From Actinomycetes bacterium (GTDB taxonomy: Bacteria; Actinomycetota; Acidimicrobiia; Acidimicrobiales; Acidimicrobiaceae), in assembly GCA_021777475.1 (NCBI GenBank), contig JAJYDM010000002.1, forward strand, positions 1-64,000: DNA of 64,000 nt, given 5' to 3'. This document shows, one piece after another, positions 58,861 through 64,000 of this stretch. Below the pieces are notes generated by a model, which was not told the DNA's origin, did no database searches, and worked only from the letters and a program-made list of their open reading frames with translations. The position numbers and the translations under genes are program-made. Position 1 is the stretch's first letter; every line of letters starts with the position of its first letter.

Positions 58861-59361
58861 CTACTTCAGGGGTGCGTTTTCGAAGCGTTGGCGGACGGCA
58901 TCGACGCTCATGTCGACAGCACCGGCGATCGTCTGCCAGTCGGACCCTAGCTCCCGCAAGCGGTTGATCCACCCAGCCAACTCGCCTTCGACCCGGTTGG
59001 CGCTGCGAACGAGTGCCGGAAGCAGCGCCAGGATGTCTTCGCTGGAACGGTCGTAGTACTGGGACCGTCGTCGGGAGGACTCCTCCGGGATGGACTCGGC
59101 GATGGCATCGATAATCGTCGCGGACAATTCAATGCACTCGTTGCAGATGTACACACCGGGACCGGCGACGAGCCTCTGTACTGCGCTGTCAGGCTTGCCA
59201 CAGAACGAGCACGACGCGATCACGTCGGTGGTGGGGGTAGGAGTGGATGGCACGGGGTTCTCCTGTTGTTGGCGGAGGCTCCGTAGGGCGGTCGCGTAGG
59301 GTTCGCCAGTCTGAGCAGCACGCGACCTGACCCGACGCTTGAGATGCTTCTTCGTCGTCAT
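58861..59361 (-). CDS. ClpX-type zinc-finger (ClpX_C4) small protein
   Basis: 166 residues from the ATG at 59361. A basic N-terminus ([16 protein letters not shown]) is followed by a C4 zinc finger with C51, C54, C73 and C76 (CSFCGK to YICNECIEL), as in the ClpX N-domain, but there is no AAA+ ATPase. The C-terminal part has a helix-turn-helix-like end ([19 protein letters not shown]). The frame opens 76 codons earlier, but that region looks random. GC-rich and inside the island. Confidence 0.78.
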   Translation of the reverse strand: MTTKKHLKRRVRSRAAQTGEPYATALRSLRQQQENPVPSTPTPTTDVIASCSFCGKPDSAVQRLVAGPGVYICNECIELSATIIDAIAESIPEESSRRRSQYYDRSSEDILALLPALVRSANRVEGELAGWINRLRELGSDWQTIAGAVDMSVDAVRQRFENAPLK

Positions 59362-59700
59362 CCGGTCTCGCACACTCCGATCGGTGTCCCCAGCTACACC
59401 CTCGGAACGGGTGATGGATAACGACCCGAGGACATGATCCCCTTTCCCTCCAGATGCCAGCTTGCTGGGACAGCCGACGGAGGGCGGCGCGGAACTCGCC
59501 ACTCGCCATCGTAGCCGATCAGGCCGAGCCGAGTCAAGCAGCGCGGCGAGGACTCCACCACGCTTACGACACACACGCCCGCCTGCCACCTCGATCCCGG
59601 CCGGCGTCGACGATCCCGCAGGACGCTCGGCTCAGCCAGCTACGAGCCCCTTCACGCATTCCCGTAGTTCAGACAAGTTTGGATAAGACATCGTCTTCTG

Positions 59701-59740
59701 CACCAAAGTATTCGTATGTGAAACCTGTGCCTTAGTGATG
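59701..59740. repeat. Direct repeat copy 2 (possible att site)
   Basis: Matches the copy at 56329-56368 at 31 of 40 positions, same orientation. It marks the right border where GC-rich sequence ends. Confidence 0.75.
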
Positions 59741-59984
59741 TCCGAATTCTAAAACGATAGAACCGTCATGACTCCGTTCGCGGGTGTTCTTGACTTGAGG
59801 TATTGGACAGGCCACAAGGCGCTTTCCCTCCGAACCCACGTCGCCTGAATTGCCGATTCAAAAGGATCGGAATTCGACGGTTTCGTTGGGAATCCCAGTT
59901 GACGCGCTTGGTTCCACGCTCGAACTCAAATGAAACGCCACTTGACATGATCCTGGAGGAGCGTCGAGGTTACCTTTGTTGACC

Positions 59985-59998
59985 CCCAACCGGTTGGG
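59985..59998. promoter_or_regulatory. Perfect 14-bp palindrome CCCAACCGGTTGGG, possible operator
   Basis: A fully symmetric site 75 bp upstream of the dehydrogenase start. It looks like a TetR-type operator. No TetR gene is nearby. Confidence 0.45.
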
Positions 59999-60072
59999 AT
60001 TTGGGCCAAGACTTGTCGCGACAATGAGGATAGTGTTGTAGATAGTCACTCTCGTAATGAGGAGTTCACATC

Positions 60073-60939
60073 ATGTCTCAATCAACCATTGCTGTTGTGG
60101 GATCCGGTACCATGGGCGGAGGCATCGCCCATCAAATGGCACTCTCCGGTTTTAACGTTAAACTGGCCGACGTAAACGAATCAGCTTTAGAAGAGGCCGT
60201 CAAACGCATGACCTCTTGGATGGCGCTTAACGTCAGAAAAGGCGCGATGACCCAGCTGGAAGCAGACGATACCTTGGGCCGGGTAAAGATTACGACGAAC
60301 CTGAAGGATCTGTCCGATTGTTCGTTTGCGTTAGAGGCGGTCTTTGAAAATCTTGAAGTAAAAGAAGGCATCTTTTCCCAGCTTGATAAAATCCTCCCTC
60401 CCGATGCGATCATTGCAACAAATACCTCCTCGATGTCGATCACAGCCCTGGCTGAATACACCGGGCGTCAGAAGAAGGTTGTCGGAATGCACTTCTTCAA
60501 CCCTCCGCAGATAATGAAACTGGTAGAGGTTGTCCGGGGATTCAAGACCGATGACGACACGATAAAACAGACGATGGAGCTTTCACGCGCGCTCGGAAAA
60601 GAGCCGATCGAAATCAAGCGGGACACTCCGGGATTTATAGTCAACAGACTCCTCATTCCGCAGCTTCTGGAAGCTGTCCGACTCGTCGAAGAAGGTGTTG
60701 CCACCCCCGAAGACGTGGACAAGGCGATCAGGCTGGGTCTTAACAGCCCTATGGGACCATTCGAGTTGCAGGACTACACCGGCGTGGACATTGGCCTGAA
60801 CGTGGTCGACCATTTCTATGAAGAGTTCCGCAACGACAGGTGGGCTGCACCCCTATCCCTGCGAGCCCTGGTGAGAGCTGGACGCCTTGGCAGAAAAACA
60901 GGGGCAGGCTGGTACGACTACCCGCCAAAGGACAAATAG
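60073..60939 (+). CDS. 3-hydroxybutyryl/3-hydroxyacyl-CoA dehydrogenase
   Basis: NAD(P)-dependent oxidoreductase of 288 residues interconverting 3-hydroxyacyl-CoA and 3-oxoacyl-CoA in fatty-acid or butyrate-type metabolism. VVGSGTMGGGIAHQMA is the Rossmann loop, TNTSSMSITALA and GMHFFNPPQIMKLVEVVRG contain the catalytic Ser and His, and the C-terminal LQDYTGVDIGLNV domain is complete. GAGGAG lies nine bases before the ATG. It stands alone just outside the island. Confidence 0.94.
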   Translation: MSQSTIAVVGSGTMGGGIAHQMALSGFNVKLADVNESALEEAVKRMTSWMALNVRKGAMTQLEADDTLGRVKITTNLKDLSDCSFALEAVFENLEVKEGIFSQLDKILPPDAIIATNTSSMSITALAEYTGRQKKVVGMHFFNPPQIMKLVEVVRGFKTDDDTIKQTMELSRALGKEPIEIKRDTPGFIVNRLLIPQLLEAVRLVEEGVATPEDVDKAIRLGLNSPMGPFELQDYTGVDIGLNVVDHFYEEFRNDRWAAPLSLRALVRAGRLGRKTGAGWYDYPPKDK

Positions 60940-61249
60940 TCCTGGAAATAACGAACGAATTGGAGACTTCTCCCAACACGTTGGAGTATCAGTACACAAT
61001 CGAACCCTTCATCCCATAGCCCACGGTTTGGACTTTTAAAGATACCCAGATAAAAGGGACGCTATTCTTTGCTCGTCGCGATGAACAGGTCACCTTCTGG
61101 TTGCAGCAAGAGGAGACATTGGGAGCCGTCCCAACGAATCATTGCCGTTTTACACACCGGGACCTCGGCCAGGCGTCACTGCGTAAATCCGCCTGACCAG
61201 AGAACAAAGTGGTTTCCACCTTAAGATAGCCAGATGATAGGCTACAGCC
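60940..61249. other. 310-bp gene-free gap
   Basis: No coding frame is supported. GGCCAGGCG (61167-61175) and CGCCTGACC (61190-61198) can form an 8/9-bp stem with a 14-base loop, a possible terminator for the dehydrogenase gene. Confidence 0.4.
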
Positions 61250-61510
61250 ATGCGAACCTCACCTCTAATTGGGAAAAAGACGTGGTTCGGCCCGCGAAAA
61301 GTCGGCTGGGGTCTCAGCCCCCGCTCCACTGCTGGATGGATTTCCACATTCATTACGATCGGTGCATCAATATTTACAGCCAGGATGTGGCCAAATCGAC
61401 CGCTCATCAGGTTACTGCCAGTTGCGACCTACATGATAGTTTCATTATTAAAGGGGACATCGCCAGGCGGACCCAGAGCAAGACGCAAACTGGCCAGCCA
61501 AACCGCCTAA
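61250..61510 (+). CDS. Small membrane protein
   Basis: An 86-residue protein with a KTWFGPRKVGWG and WISTFITIGASIF start, one or two hydrophobic helices, and a basic tail ending in Arg/Lys. The WFGP-x3-GWG motif followed by a helix is a pattern I recall from small uncharacterised actinobacterial membrane proteins. ATAGGC precedes the ATG. It is alone, between a dehydrogenase and the convergent HTH regulator. Confidence 0.6.
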   Translation: MRTSPLIGKKTWFGPRKVGWGLSPRSTAGWISTFITIGASIFTARMWPNRPLIRLLPVATYMIVSLLKGTSPGGPRARRKLASQTA

Positions 61511-61669
61511 CTTGGAAATGGCGACGGAATTCAAACTCACACCGCCAGCCACTAAGACTAGCCCTAACGTGACTCGCCCAAAAGGCGGCAACGAGGATCG
61601 TCCTTAAACTCTTTGATGCGCCCGTGCCCTACAAACATCCCTCCCACTCACCGATCCCCAAGGTATCCG

Positions 61670-62215
61670 TTAATCATGCGGTTTCAAATTGTCTGCCCCA
61701 GGTAGGAGGATAGTGGTCAAGATCCTGCGCTTTCTTTCCGGATTCTCCTGTTTCTCAAGGGCGATCCTCACAACCTCTGAGATGTCACGGAGAAACTCCA
61801 TGTATTCTGGATCACTCAACCACAACGCTGCAACTCGATATCCCGCACCGTCCCGCACTGGATCCGCGTCTGGCCGCGACATATAGCGGTCAAAGTCTGT
61901 GAATACGCCGGCTAGGAAAGCCAGGAAGGCCTGTCTTTGGTCGTCCGGAGCCATATTTCTGATCTCCTTGGGATCAATTTGCGTGGCAGCTAGTCTCAGA
62001 CTGTATATCCGCTCCCTCACTCCCCGCACCCGCCGTTCGGTTACGACCTTAAGCACCCCGGCATCGACCAACTTGGCCACATGTCGGTAAAGACTTGCTG
62101 GAGGCACATCAGATAGTTCCATCTGAAGAGCTGTTGAACTAAGCGTGCGATCACCCAAAAAAGACTGAATTATTCGAAACCGAATTGGGTGAAGCAGCAA
62201 ATCAGCACTAGTCAT
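61670..62215 (-). CDS. HTH transcriptional regulator (ArsR-like with C-terminal domain)
   Basis: A 181-residue DNA-binding protein. LLLHPIRFRIIQSFLGDRTLSSTAL and PPASLYRHVAKLVDAGVLKVV form the winged helix, and a helical C-terminal part (about 80-175) probably dimerises or binds a ligand. It is divergent from the PLDc_N/ABC operon, and the shared 68-bp gap has two perfect inverted repeats, so it most likely represses that operon and itself. The ATG at 62215 has no ribosome site; a TTG two codons upstream is possible. Confidence 0.8.
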   Translation of the reverse strand: MTSADLLLHPIRFRIIQSFLGDRTLSSTALQMELSDVPPASLYRHVAKLVDAGVLKVVTERRVRGVRERIYSLRLAATQIDPKEIRNMAPDDQRQAFLAFLAGVFTDFDRYMSRPDADPVRDGAGYRVAALWLSDPEYMEFLRDISEVVRIALEKQENPERKRRILTTILLPGADNLKPHD

Positions 62216-62234
62216 AATCAACAGAATACAGTAG

Positions 62235-62252
62235 ATTATCAGTTATGATAAT
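62235..62252. promoter_or_regulatory. Inverted repeat ATTATCA-4-TGATAAT, possible operator
   Basis: A perfect 7-bp inverted repeat in the divergent region between the HTH regulator and the ABC operon. Confidence 0.55.
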
Positions 62253-62253
62253 G

Positions 62254-62269
62254 TTCTCATTAATGAGAA
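62254..62269. promoter_or_regulatory. Perfect 16-bp palindrome TTCTCATTAATGAGAA, possible operator
   Basis: Starts two bases after the previous repeat ends. The pair suggests two dimer sites of the divergent regulator. Confidence 0.55.
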
Positions 62270-62289
62270 GGTAGGCAGGAGGGTTTGCA

Positions 62290-62640
62290 TTGGCAGAACT
62301 GTCCATCGAAGCCGACGAGCTGATCGTCCATCTCAGCCCTTTGGAGAAAGCGGAAGCAGTTCATGCTGATCTCCGATTCCCAACCACCTCGATCACTGAT
62401 GTCACGGTACTCGACAACGCCATACAGTCGGTACATGGCCTGCGAGCACCCGGTGCGGGAATTCCCGGCTATCTCGCAGTGGGAACTTTCAGAGGTCCCA
62501 CCTCAAAGATGTTCGCCGCCATTCACCGCAGCGCGCCAAGAGGCGTCAAGATTGACCTTGAAGGAGAGAGCTACGATACTCTGGTAATAGGCTGCGAAGA
62601 TCCGGAAGCCACCGCACAGATGATCCGCAGACCGAGTTGA
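62290..62640 (+). CDS. Small uncharacterised protein (PH-like?)
   Basis: A 116-residue soluble protein rich in beta strands (LRFPTTSITDVTVLD, YLAVGTFRG), possibly a bacterial PH-like domain; I do not recognise it with certainty. The TTG start has AGGAGGG six bases upstream. Its TGA overlaps the next TTG start. First gene of the operon. Confidence 0.6.
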   Translation: MAELSIEADELIVHLSPLEKAEAVHADLRFPTTSITDVTVLDNAIQSVHGLRAPGAGIPGYLAVGTFRGPTSKMFAAIHRSAPRGVKIDLEGESYDTLVIGCEDPEATAQMIRRPS

Positions 62641-62825
62641 AATCCAATTTGGCGGCACTCCTTCCCGTCTTCTTGCTGTTTGGAGCCTTTTTAGTCTTTT
62701 GCCTCGTGGATATCTTTCGGATTAGAGACGTGCGCTACCTACCACGTTGGGCATGGGCATTCATCTGTGTCGCATCCGTTCCACTTGGAGGAATCATCTA
62801 CCTTTTGATCGGTAGAGTCCCATGA
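62637..62825 (+). CDS. PLDc_N-domain small membrane protein (YxlE-like)
   Basis: A 62-residue protein with two helices and the PLDc_N layout: LVDIFRIRDVRYLPRWAWAF then GGIIYLLIGR. In the Bacillus sigY operon a similar protein (YxlE) precedes ABC genes and dampens the sigma factor. The TTG start overlaps the previous stop, and its own stop overlaps the next ATG, so the four genes are tightly coupled. Confidence 0.8.
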   Translation: MKSNLAALLPVFLLFGAFLVFCLVDIFRIRDVRYLPRWAWAFICVASVPLGGIIYLLIGRVP

Positions 62826-63739
62826 ATGCAATCTCCACAACAAACCTCGGCAAAAGATACAGATCCCAGTACGCCCTAAAAGGGATCGACCTTGAAATCC
62901 CCCGAGGGAGCATTTATGGGCTACTCGGCCCGAACGGCGCCGGAAAGACGACTGCGCTGGAAATAATCGCCGGTTTGCGCCACCCGAGTTTTGGGCAGGT
63001 GCAAATTCAGGGCCGAGCCGGTTACACGGCATATTGTCCCGATGTCGCTGAGTTTGAACCCTGGCTTAGTCCAGCAGAGGTTCTTGAAGTCTCGGCTGGT
63101 CTGCTTGGACGCCCAAAGCCCATGGACAAAATAAATGACATGCTGGCAATGGTTGGCCTCAAGGACACTGAAGCGAGGCATGTAAGTGGCTTCTCCAGGG
63201 GAATGCTTGCCAGGCTCGGATTAGGTGCAGCACTTATCTGCGACCCCGAAATCCTGCTTCTTGACGAACCCGTTGCCGCCCTCGATCCGCTCGGACAACA
63301 CGAGATCATGGATCTTCTGACCAATTTGAGAAGTTCAGTCACCATAGTAATTTCCAGCCATGATCTGACAGAAATAGAACAAAGATGCGACACCGTGGGA
63401 GTCCTCAATGCTGGGGAACTTATCCATCAAGGTCCCCTTTCACAACTGCTCAAATCCCATGCCCAACATATTTGGTACCTGGAAGTCCGTCCACCGGCCA
63501 CAGAATTGGTCGCCAGACTCGCTACGGTGCCGTGGGCATCTGCAGTGAGCGAGGTATCGCCCGGAGTCGTTGAAATTCACTATCTCAACTCAGAGGAAGC
63601 CGAGAGAAAGTTGCCCGTGCTTCTGGCCAACTCTGGGTCACAGCTCATCTCACTTACACAAGCCAAGCCCACTCTTGAAGAGGTCTTCCTCTCCATTACG
63701 AAAAACAACATCGAATCAGCCGAACAAGGTGAAGCCTAA
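62822..63739 (+). CDS. ABC transporter ATP-binding protein (export type)
   Basis: A 305-residue ABC ATPase with Walker A GPNGAGKTT at 36-44, a signature in SGFSRGMLARLGLG, Walker B ILLLDEPVAALDP, and an H-loop SSHDLTE. The C-terminal extension of about 90 residues is typical of drug or antibiotic exporters. It overlaps both neighbours, so it pairs with the permease that follows. Confidence 0.92.
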   Translation: MNAISTTNLGKRYRSQYALKGIDLEIPRGSIYGLLGPNGAGKTTALEIIAGLRHPSFGQVQIQGRAGYTAYCPDVAEFEPWLSPAEVLEVSAGLLGRPKPMDKINDMLAMVGLKDTEARHVSGFSRGMLARLGLGAALICDPEILLLDEPVAALDPLGQHEIMDLLTNLRSSVTIVISSHDLTEIEQRCDTVGVLNAGELIHQGPLSQLLKSHAQHIWYLEVRPPATELVARLATVPWASAVSEVSPGVVEIHYLNSEEAERKLPVLLANSGSQLISLTQAKPTLEEVFLSITKNNIESAEQGEA

Positions 63740-64000
63740 TGGGGATGTGGCGCCTTGAAATCTTGAGAATTTGGAGAACACGACGCATTATTGCGCTCAC
63801 GGCCGTATTTTTGATTATTGGCATCGGAGATCCGCTACTCGTCCACTTTCTTTCGAAACTGATCGCCAACAGCAGCAAAAACGGCGTCATAGTTGTCGCG
63901 CCTACCCCCACACCGGCATCCTCGATTGCATCATTCGGGAGCAGCGTTGCCCAGCTCGGAACCCTAGTGACCGTGGTTGTCGGGGCCGCAACCTTAGCAA
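63739..64000 (+). CDS. ABC transporter permease, N-terminal part
   Basis: The frame starts at an ATG overlapping the ATPase stop by one base and runs off the window. It reads MWRLEILRIWRTRRIIALT and then a first hydrophobic helix, as in ABC-2-type export permeases. The remaining helices are not in the window. Confidence 0.75.
   Translation, partial: MGMWRLEILRIWRTRRIIALTAVFLIIGIGDPLLVHFLSKLIANSSKNGVIVVAPTPTPASSIASFGSSVAQLGTLVTVVVGAATLA

Larger units (their letters stand above)
56329..59740. mobile_element. Decayed 3.4-kb genomic island at tRNA-Ala
   Basis: Between two 40-bp copies of an imperfect direct repeat (31/40 identical) lie a serine-recombinase fragment, a secreted-protein pseudogene, a secreted orphan, an HxlR regulator and a ClpX-type zinc-finger gene. 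The first copy begins at the tRNA CCA end. The right third (about 58300-59690) is clearly more GC-rich than the host genes, so the island is a mosaic. Confidence 0.7.
59362..60072. other. Gap: island end, direct repeat, and region before hbd
   Basis: No supported gene. It holds GC-rich sequence to about 59690, the second direct repeat (59701-59740), then AT-richer host sequence with the palindrome at 59985-59998 and the dehydrogenase promoter region. Confidence 0.5.

Noticed and set aside
59454-59735. 93-codon GC-rich ORF at the island end
   Set aside because: It is antisense to the non-coding extension of the ClpX-ZF frame and runs into the direct repeat. Long frames on all strands are expected in GC-rich sequence.

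Overview
This is 64 kb of bacterial chromosome, most likely from a moderate-GC actinobacterium. I would place it near the acidophilic Acidimicrobiia, but that is an inference. The evidence is a mycobacterial-type SerC, GatCAB, a Ser/Thr kinase with four PASTA repeats, an actinobacterial isoprenoid/toroid/methyltransferase gene set, a SepX/GlpR-like membrane protein beside moeA-galU, frequent TTG/GTG starts and probable leaderless transcripts.

Layout. 0.3-7.2 kb: serine and leucine synthesis (serC | aspartate-type aminotransferase, serA, an orphan DNA methyltransferase, leuA behind a leader-peptide attenuator). 7.2-15.6 kb, mostly minus strand: ilvD, then ilvB-ilvN-ilvC behind a second leader-peptide attenuator, with an ABC permease and ATPase translationally coupled to ilvC. 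15.7-19 kb: gatCAB. 19-31 kb: housekeeping genes (esterase, SCP2 protein, PASTA kinase, ligA, mnmA, GDPD, PfkB kinase, M1 aminopeptidase). 31-37.4 kb: a minus-strand operon running from a 28-codon leader ORF through a soluble MgtE_N/CBS protein, a non-canonical NRAMP transporter, a GT4 glycosyltransferase, a methyltransferase and an alpha/alpha-toroid protein. It meets a second methyltransferase tail to tail. 37.5-50 kb: methyltransferase, two MFS exporters, SRAP, dxs, a large membrane protein, a polyprenyl synthase and TldD/TldE. 50-56.2 kb: PHP protein, an FmdB zinc-ribbon gene with a perfect CIRCE operator, galU, moeA, moaA, moaC and a SepX/GlpR-like membrane protein.

56.26-59.74 kb: a small decayed genomic island inserted at a tRNA-Ala(CGC) gene. 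It is bounded by a 40-bp imperfect direct repeat and holds a frameshifted serine-recombinase remnant, a secreted-protein pseudogene with two in-frame stops, a secreted orphan, and a GC-rich block with an HxlR regulator and a ClpX-type zinc-finger protein. 60-64 kb: a 3-hydroxyacyl-CoA dehydrogenase, a small membrane protein, and an HTH regulator divergent from a PLDc_N/ABC-transporter operon that runs off the window.

The most unusual items are: (1) two parallel, apparently leaderless leader-peptide attenuators for leuA and ilvBNC; (2) an NRAMP-like transporter lacking the canonical metal ligands, paired with a stand-alone MgtE/CBS sensor and preceded by a Pro/acidic leader ORF with a perfect Shine-Dalgarno; (3) a CIRCE (HrcA) site controlling an FmdB zinc-ribbon protein; (4) a MoeA/SepX-GlpR-like linkage suggesting a cell-division role; (5) the tRNA-Ala island. 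All family assignments come from reading motifs; no database search was run.
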